From assembly GCA_039188505.1 (NCBI GenBank), contig JBCCZC010000333.1, forward strand, positions 1 to 6,502: 6,502 nucleotides of DNA. The letters run 5' to 3'. Positions 1-6,502 of the stretch are shown here, piece by piece; position 1 is the stretch's first letter, and every line of letters starts with the position of its first letter. The notes under the pieces were generated by a model that saw nothing but the letters and a program-made list of their open reading frames with translations, did no database searches and had not been told where the DNA came from. The position numbers were made by a program, and so were the translations under genes. Origin of the DNA: JBCCZC01 sp039188505 (GTDB taxonomy: Bacteria; Pseudomonadota; Gammaproteobacteria; Xanthomonadales; SZUA-38).

Positions 1-61
1 CCCCCCCTATCCTCCCCGGGTTAGCATGGCCGCCGACCGCGTGCCGCCGTGCATTATCCTT

Positions 62-67
62 GGGGGA
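62..67 (+). promoter_or_regulatory. Ribosome binding site of the large nuclease gene
   Basis: The purine run GGGGGA lies 5 nt before the ATG at 73 and is the only Shine-Dalgarno-like element near the gene start. It decides the start: an in-frame GTG at 49 would add eight residues (MHYPWGTS) before the signal peptide but has no purine-rich element at a suitable distance upstream, whereas ATG 73 gives a compact, conventional signal peptide. Confidence 0.6.
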
Positions 68-72
68 CTTCC

Positions 73-3000
73 ATGCTTCGTACCGCGAGCCTGACCGCTC
101 TCATCCTTTTCTCCGCCGGCCTTTCTGCCCAGGAATACCGGATCCCGGACCGCACGCTCGCGGACGTCCAGCGACTGCCCAAGGGCGTGGCGCCGCTGAA
201 GCAGGTGATCGCCTTCGACCTCGTGAATTCGGGCAGCATGAATCTCACGAGCTTCACCGCCAGCCCCGACAACACGGCCACCAACGGCGCGTTCCCCAGT
301 AGCGCACTCGATGTGTTCGGCATCACGGACAGGACGGTCAACACCGACTTCGCCGACGATTCGGCCAGCTCTGGCGATAACCTTGGCCTGATCGGGGCCG
401 GTGACACGGACACCTTCTTCGGGGTCGAGGACCTCGACAACAGCGACAATCCCGGGGGCACGGGCACGGGAGTCTGGACCTTCGACGTTTCCGGATTCGT
501 CGATCTCGAGCTATCGATCGACGTCGCCGCCATGGGTGACTTCGAAGCTGGCGACAACAGCCACACCATCAGCTACACGATGGACGGCGGGAGTTCGATC
601 AACGCATTCACCCTTGACGGCGACAACGCGGGCAACTTCACCTACACGCTCGAATCGGGGAGCATGTTCAACCTCAATGATCCGATGACCATCACGGAGG
701 TGGGGACCGGGGCGACCACAACCGTCACCAACAACTTCAGCTCGTTCTCGGCCGACCTGACGGGTTCGGGCAGCGAGCTGGTCGTGACCCTGACGTCCGG
801 GGTCAACAACGGCGGCGGGGAGGTCATCGCCTTCCGCGACATCGTCGTGAGCGGCAGCGCGGGCTCTTCGGCACCGGCCGAACTCATCGCCTTCGAGGAC
901 TTCGACGGCGGCGACATCAACCTGACGAGCACGACCAACGTCTTCGACTACGGCGCGGGGGGCGGCGCGGCGGGTGACGTCTTCGGTCGCGTCGAGGGCG
1001 GCGTGACCGGGATGCCCTTCGACGTGGCCGACGACACGGTGGCCGACGTATCCGGCGGCGGCATCGATGCGGGGGACACGCTCGGCCTCGCCGGCCAGAA
1101 CACGACCGCCTTCTTCGCGCTCAACGACGCCGATGGCGCGAGCGTGCCGGCCGGGCTCAACAACGCGGTCTGGACCTTCGACATCTCGTCTGCCGCGGAG
1201 ATCACGGACATTACGATCGATCTCGCCGCCCTCGGCGACTTCGAGGCCAGCAGTTCCGATGGCTTCCTGATCGAGGCGCAGATCGACGGCGGCGGCTATC
1301 AAACCCTCTTCCGGGCCGCGACCAACGAATCCGAATTCAAGACCTACCGGGCTTTCGACGGCGGCGGGGCCTTCGCCGACGACGATCCGCTCGAACTCTT
1401 CATCGACGGCTCGGCAACGCCGATCGGCTTTCTCGACAAGAGTGATCCGGCCACCGGGGACCTCGACGCGTACGCCTCGACCCTCCTCGCTGGTCAGGCG
1501 GGCGCGACGCTGGATATTCGAGTGAGCTACGCCGGCACCCCCAGCGGTTCGGAGCCCATGGGCATCGACAACATCGCCGTCAACGGTATCCCTCCGGCAA
1601 GCCCGCTGATCAGCGAGTTCGAGCCCAATCCGGACGGCGCGGATCCCGCCAACGTCACCGTCGAGCTGAGCGGTCAGCCGGGCCAGGCGTTCTCCGGCTT
1701 CCTCGTCAGCATCGAGGCCGACTTCGATCTGCCGCAAACCATCGACCGGGTCGTCGCGGTATCCGGCACCTTCGATGCCAGCGGCCTCCTGACCGCTTCG
1801 ATTCCGGACCTGGAGAACCCGTCCTTCACCTTCGTCCTCCTGGACGATGGCTTCACGGGCATGACGGGCGACGCGTACACCGGTCCATCGGATCTCACGG
1901 GCACCGTGCTCGACGCCATCGGCGTCCCCGATTCGAACGCGGATACGGCCCGGATTCAGGGCACGGCGCTCGGTGGGACGGACCTGCCGTTCACCGGCAT
2001 AGAGCCGGAGCTGGTCTTCCGCGGCGGCTCGACCGGCGAGCTGTTCATCGTCAACGACGCCTTGGCCGGCACCGAGGTCTTCGACACCGCGCTGATCTCC
2101 TACGCGGTCAGTGACTTCACGGCCGACCCCATCGGCGCCACCTTCGGCACGGTCAACCCGTCCGCGCTGCCAGGAGCCCCGCTCGACGCGGCGCCGCAGG
2201 TCAGTAGCACGACGCCGTCAGACCTGGCCTTCGGGGTCGATCCGGCGTCGGACATTACCATCGACTTCGACGAGCCGGTGACCATTGCGGCCAACGCGGT
2301 AACGATCGACTGCGACGTCAGCGGCATGCAGACGGCCCCGGCAGCAGGTCAGACCGGCGTCACCAGCCTCGTCATCGATCCGAGCCCCGAGTTTGCCGGC
2401 CTGGGCGACAGCTGTACCGTCACCGTGGCTGCAGCCGACGTCACCGATGAGGACGGGTCGGCCGACCCGCTCGACGGCAACGGTGACGGCACGGGAGGCG
2501 ACGATTTCGTCTTCACCTTCGATGCCTTCGACAACGTCTGCGGCGCACCGGCGACGCTCATCAGCGCCGTCCAGGGCAGCGGCACCGCCTCCCCGATCGT
2601 CGGCCAGATCGTCACGATCGAGGGTGTCGTTGTCGGCGACTTCCAGGACCGGAGCTCGAACGGATTCTTCGTCCAGGAAGAATCGGCCGACGAGGACGGC
2701 GATCCAAGCACCTCGGAGGGCCTCTTCATCTTCGAAGGTGGCAACAGCGTCGACGTGGATTTCGAAGACATCGTCCGCGTCACCGGCGAGGTGGTGGAGT
2801 TCAACGACCTGACCGAGCTGACCAACGTCTCGCTGGTCCAGAACTGCTCGTCCGCGCCGACCGCGAAGGGCGGCGGGCCGATCTACACAACGGCCCTCGT
2901 GACCTTCCCGCTGGCAAACGCGCCGGAAATCGACCTCGAGGCCCGCGAGGGCATGCGCGTGACCGTCCAGGCCGCCTCCGGTGACCTGACCCTGACCGAG

Positions 3001-6000
3001 GTGGCCGAACTCGGGCGCTTCGGCGAAGTGCTGCTGTCCTCGGGCGGCCGCGTGTTCCAGCACACGCAGCTCAACACGCCGAATGCCGGCGACTTCGCTG
3101 CCTACCAGGCCGAAGTGGCCCGTCGCACGATCAAGCTCAACGATGGCGAGAGCGGCACGAACCCGGTGCCGCTCCCGCTACCGCCGCCTGCACTCTCGGC
3201 CATGAACACGCTGCGCGGCGGCGAGACACTGACGTCGTTCACGGCGCCGCTGACCTTCAGCTTCGGCGACTACAAGCTCGAGATCGATGGCACCGAGCCG
3301 CTGACCTTCAACGACGCCAACCCGCGACCGGCAGCGCCCGCCGACGTTGGCGGAACGCTGAAGATCGCCAGCTTCAACGTCCTGAACTATTTCAACGGCG
3401 ATGGCCTCGGCGGAGGCTTCCCGACACCTCGGGGCGCCGAAACGCCCGCCGAATTCGTCCGGCAGAGCGACAAAATCGTCGCCGCGCTCATCGCCATGGA
3501 CGCCGCGGTGGTCGGCCTCGTCGAGATCGAGAACGATGCCGGCGCCAACAGTGCCCTGGCCGAGCTTGTCGCCGAGCTCAACGCCGTCGCCGGCGCCGGG
3601 ACCTACGACTTCGTCGACACCGGCGTGATCGGCGGCGACCAGATCAAGGTTGCCCTGATCTACCAGCCAACCCGGGTCGCGCCTGCGGGCACCTTCAACG
3701 TTCTGGATACGGCCGCCTTCGTCAACGGCCTCGAACCCACGCCGAAGAACCGGCCTGCGCTGGCACAGACCTTTACCGAAAACGCGACGGGCGAGGCCTT
3801 CACCGCGATCGTCAACCACTTCAAGTCGAAGGGCGCACCCTGCAACGTCACGCCCGGTGACAACGATACCGTCAGCGGCCAGGGGAACTGCAACGGGACC
3901 CGGGCTGCGGCAGCCAGAGAGCTGCTCGACTGGATCGCGACCGATGCTTACTTTGCCGATCCGGACGTGATCATCCTCGGCGACCTGAACGCCTATGCCG
4001 AGGAGGAGCCGATCACGACCCTCGAACTGGGGGGCTTCGTCGACCTCGCCAACACCTTTGTCGGCGCAGGCGGTTACAGCTTCGTATTCGGCGGTCAGTG
4101 GGGCACGCTGGACTACGCTTTGGCTTCTACCACCATGCTGGGCCAGGTGACTGGGGCGACCGAGTGGCACATCAACGCCGACGAGCCGGTCGTGTTCGCG
4201 TACGAGTCCGAGTTCCCGCAGTCGAGCGTGGTCAAGCCGGCGGACTACTACGAGCCCGACGCGTTCCGTTCTGCCGACCATGACCCGATCGTCGTCGGGT
4301 TGCTCCTGGGCGGCGACGCGCCGACGAATATCGGCGTCACCATTCCGAGCGACCTCACCGAGCGCGAGGGCCTCACAGGTCAGGAAATCGTCCTAGCCCG
4401 GGACAACAACCGCCGGAGGATCACGGTCGACATCGCCCACCTGGGAGGCACCGCGGTTGCAGACGAGGACTTCGTGAGTGTCGACGGCACGCAGGTCACC
4501 TTCGAGCGCGGTGGCGAGCTCGTCCGACGCATTCCCTTCGCGACCCTCGACGATGACATCATCGAGGACGAGGAGACCTTCGAGTTCGGATTCTCCACGG
4601 ACGCCGCCGGCGTGTCATTCACCCGGTCGAGCCAGGTCGTCACGATCATCGACGACGACACGCCAGCCATCGGGCCGACCGCGGTCGGAGATTTCTTGCC
4701 CACCATCGACGAGGACTCGTCGGTCCAGGTCGAGGCCGCGGAACTGCTGGCCAATGATCTGCCGGGTACGGACACCGATGGCCTCACGCTGACCCAGGTG
4801 CGTTCGCCCCAGGGTGGGAGCGTGTCGCTCTCGGACGGCGTGGTGACCTTCGTAGCGGCCCCGGACTACTTCGGTTCGGCCGGCTTCGAGTACGGAGTCC
4901 GCGGCGACGGTGGTCTGACGGCCTTCGCCACGGTCGAATTCGCTGTGGCACCGGTCAACGACGCGCCGAGCTTCACGGCAGGACCGGACCTCGGCATCGG
5001 CACCGGCGCCGAGTTGTTCCAGCTCGTCGCCGGCTGGGCATCGAACATTTCCGCCGGACCCAACGAGGGCGATCAGACGCTGACCTTCACGGCGACCGTC
5101 GTTGCCGATCCCTCGGGCGTGCTCGCCGACGCCGTCTCGGTCGCCGCCAATGGCGACCTGAGCTATGTCATTTCGGGCGCCGAGGGTACGGCCGAGATCG
5201 AGCTGGTACTCAGCGACAACGGCGGCGGAGCAAACGAGTCCGTGCCGCAGACGTTCTTCATCACCGTCGCCGACGTCACCCAGGTGATCGTGCGACGGAC
5301 CGACAACGGCAAATGGTTCACTTACCTCCTGGACGGCGACTTACTGCCGGGTAGCGGCGGCCGCCCCTTCACCCGCGATCCCGCCTGGACCACGCGCGCG
5401 ATCCGGGACCTCAATGGGGATGATGTCCGCGACCTCCTTGTCCGGAATGATGTGACCGGTGAGTGGCATGTGTACTACCTGGACGGCTCGACCGGGCAGC
5501 CCATCAGCGAGCGCCATCTCGCCATCAGCCCGGACCTCGAGGACGAGTTCGAGGGCGTGGGCGATCTGAACGGCGACGGCATCGGCGACGTGCTTACCCG
5601 CAAACCGGGCACCGGCGCGTGGATCGGCTGGTTCCTGACCGCCGCGGGCGAGCTTGCCTTCAGCGAGACGCTCGACATCGAAGCGACGGCTACCACGGAA
5701 ACGCAGGACATCGGCGACTTCGACGGCAACGGTACCGACGAGCTGCTCCTGCGGGACGCCAGCGACGGGCGCTGGACGGCCGTCGTCTTTGCAGCGGGCT
5801 CGGGCACAGTCGCGGAAACGCGTTCGCTCTCGTTGACTCGCCGTAGCGAATGGGTCTTCCAGGGCGTTGGCGACTTCGACGGCAATGGCCGGGACGACGT
5901 CCTGGTGCGCCGTACCGACAATGGTCGCTGGGTGATCTATCACTTCGATGAGCGTGGTGTCCGGATCTCGCAGCCGCGCCTGCGCCTGACGCCCCGCCTC

Positions 6001-6174
6001 GTTTGGGCGCTGCAATGGCTGGACGACTTCGACGGCGACGGCAACACGGACGTGCTGGTTCGCCGCTCCGACGATGGCCGCTGGACGCTCTACCGCCTTG
6101 ATGGCGACACCATCCTGGAGCGCGGCCGCCTGCAGCTCACGCCGCAGGAGGTCTGGCAGGCGCAGGAGCGATAG
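73..6174 (+). CDS. Secreted multidomain ExeM/NucH-type extracellular endonuclease with Calx-beta, cadherin-like and FG-GAP/VCBS repeat domains
   Basis: Predicted exported nuclease, 2033 residues from ATG 73. Residues 1-19 form a Sec signal peptide (short basic n-region, hydrophobic core, LSA before Q20). Domains by eye: duplicated unnamed module 45-263 and 271-507; lamin-tail-like region starting ISEFEPNPDG ~512-700; SbsA-like Ig (Big_5) ~707-817; OB-fold ~827-925 with the family phrases IVTIEGVVVGDFQ and GFFVQEE; the ExeM connector with LGRFGEVLLSSGGR and SFGDYKLE; EEP nuclease ~1096-1412. Active-site motifs are intact: N1102 in SFNVLNYF, E1151 in VEIEND, H1249 in VNHFKSK, D1304/N1306 in GDLNAY, D1347 in GTLDYAL, D1402/H1403 in SADHDP. 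Then Calx-beta ~1419-1530 ending IIDDD, cadherin/Ig-like ~1534-1632 ending PVNDAP, a second ~1633-1736, and six FG-GAP/VCBS-like repeats ~1738-2033. Members of this family cleave extracellular DNA and need divalent metal; activity here is inferred. Many ExeM proteins are much shorter, so the flanking domains are the odd part. No frameshift is seen, and the C-terminus has no recognisable sorting tail. Confidence 0.9.
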   Translation: MLRTASLTALILFSAGLSAQEYRIPDRTLADVQRLPKGVAPLKQVIAFDLVNSGSMNLTSFTASPDNTATNGAFPSSALDVFGITDRTVNTDFADDSASSGDNLGLIGAGDTDTFFGVEDLDNSDNPGGTGTGVWTFDVSGFVDLELSIDVAAMGDFEAGDNSHTISYTMDGGSSINAFTLDGDNAGNFTYTLESGSMFNLNDPMTITEVGTGATTTVTNNFSSFSADLTGSGSELVVTLTSGVNNGGGEVIAFRDIVVSGSAGSSAPAELIAFEDFDGGDINLTSTTNVFDYGAGGGAAGDVFGRVEGGVTGMPFDVADDTVADVSGGGIDAGDTLGLAGQNTTAFFALNDADGASVPAGLNNAVWTFDISSAAEITDITIDLAALGDFEASSSDGFLIEAQIDGGGYQTLFRAATNESEFKTYRAFDGGGAFADDDPLELFIDGSATPIGFLDKSDPATGDLDAYASTLLAGQAGATLDIRVSYAGTPSGSEPMGIDNIAVNGIPPASPLISEFEPNPDGADPANVTVELSGQPGQAFSGFLVSIEADFDLPQTIDRVVAVSGTFDASGLLTASIPDLENPSFTFVLLDDGFTGMTGDAYTGPSDLTGTVLDAIGVPDSNADTARIQGTALGGTDLPFTGIEPELVFRGGSTGELFIVNDALAGTEVFDTALISYAVSDFTADPIGATFGTVNPSALPGAPLDAAPQVSSTTPSDLAFGVDPASDITIDFDEPVTIAANAVTIDCDVSGMQTAPAAGQTGVTSLVIDPSPEFAGLGDSCTVTVAAADVTDEDGSADPLDGNGDGTGGDDFVFTFDAFDNVCGAPATLISAVQGSGTASPIVGQIVTIEGVVVGDFQDRSSNGFFVQEESADEDGDPSTSEGLFIFEGGNSVDVDFEDIVRVTGEVVEFNDLTELTNVSLVQNCSSAPTAKGGGPIYTTALVTFPLANAPEIDLEAREGMRVTVQAASGDLTLTEVAELGRFGEVLLSSGGRVFQHTQLNTPNAGDFAAYQAEVARRTIKLNDGESGTNPVPLPLPPPALSAMNTLRGGETLTSFTAPLTFSFGDYKLEIDGTEPLTFNDANPRPAAPADVGGTLKIASFNVLNYFNGDGLGGGFPTPRGAETPAEFVRQSDKIVAALIAMDAAVVGLVEIENDAGANSALAELVAELNAVAGAGTYDFVDTGVIGGDQIKVALIYQPTRVAPAGTFNVLDTAAFVNGLEPTPKNRPALAQTFTENATGEAFTAIVNHFKSKGAPCNVTPGDNDTVSGQGNCNGTRAAAARELLDWIATDAYFADPDVIILGDLNAYAEEEPITTLELGGFVDLANTFVGAGGYSFVFGGQWGTLDYALASTTMLGQVTGATEWHINADEPVVFAYESEFPQSSVVKPADYYEPDAFRSADHDPIVVGLLLGGDAPTNIGVTIPSDLTEREGLTGQEIVLARDNNRRRITVDIAHLGGTAVADEDFVSVDGTQVTFERGGELVRRIPFATLDDDIIEDEETFEFGFSTDAAGVSFTRSSQVVTIIDDDTPAIGPTAVGDFLPTIDEDSSVQVEAAELLANDLPGTDTDGLTLTQVRSPQGGSVSLSDGVVTFVAAPDYFGSAGFEYGVRGDGGLTAFATVEFAVAPVNDAPSFTAGPDLGIGTGAELFQLVAGWASNISAGPNEGDQTLTFTATVVADPSGVLADAVSVAANGDLSYVISGAEGTAEIELVLSDNGGGANESVPQTFFITVADVTQVIVRRTDNGKWFTYLLDGDLLPGSGGRPFTRDPAWTTRAIRDLNGDDVRDLLVRNDVTGEWHVYYLDGSTGQPISERHLAISPDLEDEFEGVGDLNGDGIGDVLTRKPGTGAWIGWFLTAAGELAFSETLDIEATATTETQDIGDFDGNGTDELLLRDASDGRWTAVVFAAGSGTVAETRSLSLTRRSEWVFQGVGDFDGNGRDDVLVRRTDNGRWVIYHFDERGVRISQPRLRLTPRLVWALQWLDDFDGDGNTDVLVRRSDDGRWTLYRLDGDTILERGRLQLTPQEVWQAQER
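205..861 (+). repeat. N-terminal module, copy 1 (protein-level tandem duplication)
   Basis: Residues 45-263 of the nuclease. The copy opens with VIAFDLVNSGSMNLTS and ends AFRDIVVSG. Landmarks shared with copy 2 are a hydrophobic 'IAF' strand followed by an NLTS motif, DVFG, DNLGLIGAGDTDTFFG, GVWTFDVS, and AAMGDFEA followed by MDGG. It is acidic, rich in Asp, Gly, Ser and Thr, and contains no Lys, as expected of a secreted beta-sandwich. I do not recognise the family; a carbohydrate- or surface-binding role is only a guess. Confidence 0.65.
883..1587 (+). repeat. N-terminal module, copy 2 (protein-level tandem duplication)
   Basis: Residues 271-505 of the nuclease. The copy opens with LIAFEDFDGGDINLTS and ends MGIDNIAVNG. 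It aligns with copy 1 through DVFG, GDTLGLAGQNTTAFFA, AVWTFDIS and AALGDFEA followed by IDGGG. At DNA level the two copies are well diverged. The 15-base identity over GTCTGGACCTTCGAC (VWTFD) is local, so the duplication is old rather than a recent tandem repeat. The end, with 'GIDNIAVNG', resembles the 'xDNIxV' close of secreted jelly-roll-like domains, which is an inference from motif style only. Confidence 0.65.
5284..6171 (+). repeat. C-terminal FG-GAP/VCBS-type repeat block (six units, five calcium loops)
   Basis: Residues 1738-2033 of the nuclease. Each unit starts with a V-x-R-x-x-D-x-G-x-W strand. The Trp residues are at 1748, 1798, 1850, 1901, 1953 and 2004, a spacing of 50-52. Between them lie EF-hand-like D-x-[ND]-G-[DN]-x-x-x-D loops beginning at 1779, 1831, 1882, 1934 and 1985: DLNGDDVRD, DLNGDGIGD, DFDGNGTDE, DFDGNGRDD and DFDGDGNTD. 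The family (FG-GAP/VCBS) folds as calcium-binding beta-propeller blades and is common in secreted adhesins and enzymes. The last unit stops at VWQAQER, just where its calcium loop would begin, and the block opens directly with the VIVRR strand. Confidence 0.8.
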
Positions 6175-6218
6175 CGCATCGCGCCGACGGAGTGTGGGGT
6201 CCATCCAACGGCAAAACG

Positions 6219-6244
6219 GCCCTCGGGCACGCAGGCCCGAGGGC
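6219..6244 (+). terminator. Perfect GC-rich hairpin, probable transcription terminator
   Basis: The left arm GCCCTCGGGC (6219-6228) and right arm GCCCGAGGGC (6235-6244) are exact reverse complements around a six-base loop. It sits 45 bases after the nuclease stop codon, a typical place for a terminator, and has AAAA just upstream (6213-6216). No T-tract follows, so a canonical intrinsic terminator is not shown. It may instead be an mRNA 3'-end stabiliser, or part of a compound terminator with the next hairpin. Confidence 0.5.
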
Positions 6245-6287
6245 GTAAGACCGGGCCGGCGCATGCGCCGGCTTGTTCCGGTCTTAC
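6245..6287. terminator. Second, extended hairpin abutting the first
   Basis: The outer arms GTAAGACCGG (6245-6254) and CCGGTCTTAC (6278-6287) are exact reverse complements. They enclose an 18-base perfect palindrome, GCCGGCGCATGCGCCGGC (6255-6272), plus a five-base TTGTT bulge on the 3' side (6273-6277). The stem therefore has up to 18 pairs, fewer at the tip because the palindrome needs a loop. It starts at the base after the first hairpin ends. There is no T-run on either side, so the terminator role is inferred from position and stability. A repeated intergenic element or a protein-binding palindrome are alternatives. Confidence 0.4.
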
Positions 6288-6348
6288 CTTGATGCGCCGT
6301 TCATGGCGGTGTCGGGTATCCTAGTGAATGATCCGCGGGGATCGGGAC

Positions 6349-6354
6349 AAGGGG
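6349..6354 (+). promoter_or_regulatory. Ribosome binding site of the downstream gene
   Basis: AAGGGG ends 7 nt before the ATG at 6362, a good spacing. The reading frame is closed upstream by TGA at 6329-6331 and has no other ATG between that stop and 6362, which supports this start. Confidence 0.6.
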
Positions 6355-6361
6355 TACTGAG

Positions 6362-6502
6362 ATGGAGAAGGGTCTAGGCCGCTACCTGTGCGTGTTCGCG
6401 CTGGCGACCGCAGCGCAGCTGGCGCATGGACAAACGCTGGTTGCGCAGGACGACGTCATCGCCGATCGCCTCGAGGACGCCGGTCTGTTCACCATCCAGC
6501 CC
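6362..6502 (+). CDS. Predicted secreted protein, N-terminal fragment (cut by window end)
   Basis: The frame is open from ATG 6362 through the last base, giving 47 codons with no stop. Residues 1-23 look like a Sec signal peptide: MEKGLGR as the charged n-region, YLCVFALATAA as the hydrophobic core, and cleavage likely after AHG before Q24. The visible mature part, QTLVAQDDVIADRLEDAGLF, is acidic and too short to assign to a family. A Cys lies in the core at residue 10, but it is not in a lipobox followed by a mature acidic sequence, so I do not call it a lipoprotein. The gene follows the nuclease on the same strand after 187 bases with strong hairpins between, so it may be a separate transcription unit. 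Function unknown. Confidence 0.7.
   Translation, partial: MEKGLGRYLCVFALATAAQLAHGQTLVAQDDVIADRLEDAGLFTIQP

Larger units (their letters stand above)
6175..6361. other. Intergenic region between the nuclease gene and the next gene
   Basis: This 187-base spacer holds two abutting inverted repeats in its middle and the ribosome binding site of the next gene at its right end. I found no convincing sigma70 promoter: a TATCCT at 6317-6322 has no well-spaced -35 partner. No RNA gene or small coding frame with support was seen. Confidence 0.6.

Noticed and set aside
1..20. GGGGAGG on the minus strand at the left edge, possibly the ribosome binding site of a divergent gene
   Set aside because: Any start codon would lie outside the window, and the C-rich run alone could be chance.
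26..94. Short + strand frame (22 codons) overlapping the nuclease start
   Set aside because: It has no good ribosome binding site, no recognisable features, and overlaps the better-supported start at 73. A leader peptide cannot be excluded but is not supported.
511..1737. Long open frame on the minus strand (408 codons)
   Set aside because: It lies wholly inside the nuclease gene and has no recognisable motifs. Its Arg/Val/Asp-rich, low-complexity composition is typical of antisense frames opposite GC-rich codons.
3178..4281. Long open frame on the minus strand opposite the nuclease domain (367 codons)
   Set aside because: The + strand frame here carries all EEP active-site motifs, so the opposite frame is a composition shadow. 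The same holds for the minus-strand frame at 2218-3063.
5341..6264. Minus-strand open frame starting inside the 6255-6272 palindrome (307 codons)
   Set aside because: It covers the antisense of the propeller repeats, so its repeated 'AVEV' pattern is only the mirror of the calcium loops. No ribosome binding site was seen before it.
6174..6297. GCGCATC (6174-6180) and GATGCGC (6291-6297) as a long-range stem enclosing both hairpins
   Set aside because: Seven complementary bases over this distance in GC-rich DNA are expected by chance.
6289..6322. TTGATG (6289-6294) and TATCCT (6317-6322) as a promoter for the downstream gene
   Set aside because: The spacer is 22 bases, too long for a sigma70 promoter, and both boxes are imperfect.

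Overview
The window is high-GC DNA (roughly two-thirds G+C by eye) dominated by one very large gene on the + strand, followed by a short intergenic region and the first 47 codons of a second + strand gene cut off by the window edge. Codon use (strong G/C at third positions), a Sec-type signal peptide and a secreted ExeM/NucH-type nuclease point to a Gram-negative bacterium, most likely a marine or saline-habitat gammaproteobacterium. The exact lineage cannot be fixed from this sequence alone; Wenzhouxiangella/Chromatiales-like organisms are a guess from composition and architecture.

Layout: 1-72 is the short upstream leader with a purine-rich ribosome binding site at 62-67. Positions 73-6174 encode a 2033-residue secreted multidomain protein. 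In order it has a signal peptide; two diverged copies of a ~220-235-residue module I cannot name; an 'ISEFEPNP' lamin-tail-like region; an SbsA-like Ig domain; an OB-fold domain; an endonuclease/exonuclease/phosphatase (EEP) catalytic domain with all main active-site motifs intact; a Calx-beta domain; two cadherin/Ig-like domains; and a C-terminal block of FG-GAP/VCBS-type repeats with a very regular 50-52-residue period. The OB-fold to EEP core is that of the ExeM/NucH extracellular nuclease family. The flanking domains are the unusual part. Positions 6175-6361 are intergenic and hold two abutting perfect hairpins (6219-6244 and 6245-6287) without a clear T-tract. From 6362 to the end is the start of a second predicted secreted protein of unknown function, with its own ribosome binding site.

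How they work together: the large protein is best read as a calcium-dependent, surface-associated or released nuclease that degrades extracellular DNA for nutrient (phosphate/nucleotide) gain or biofilm remodelling. Its many Ig-like and propeller domains probably serve attachment or substrate positioning. The second gene also looks exported but has its own leader and is separated by strong hairpins, so co-transcription is not evident. I see no mobile element, CRISPR array, tRNA or rRNA. The long open frames on the opposite strand are composition shadows.
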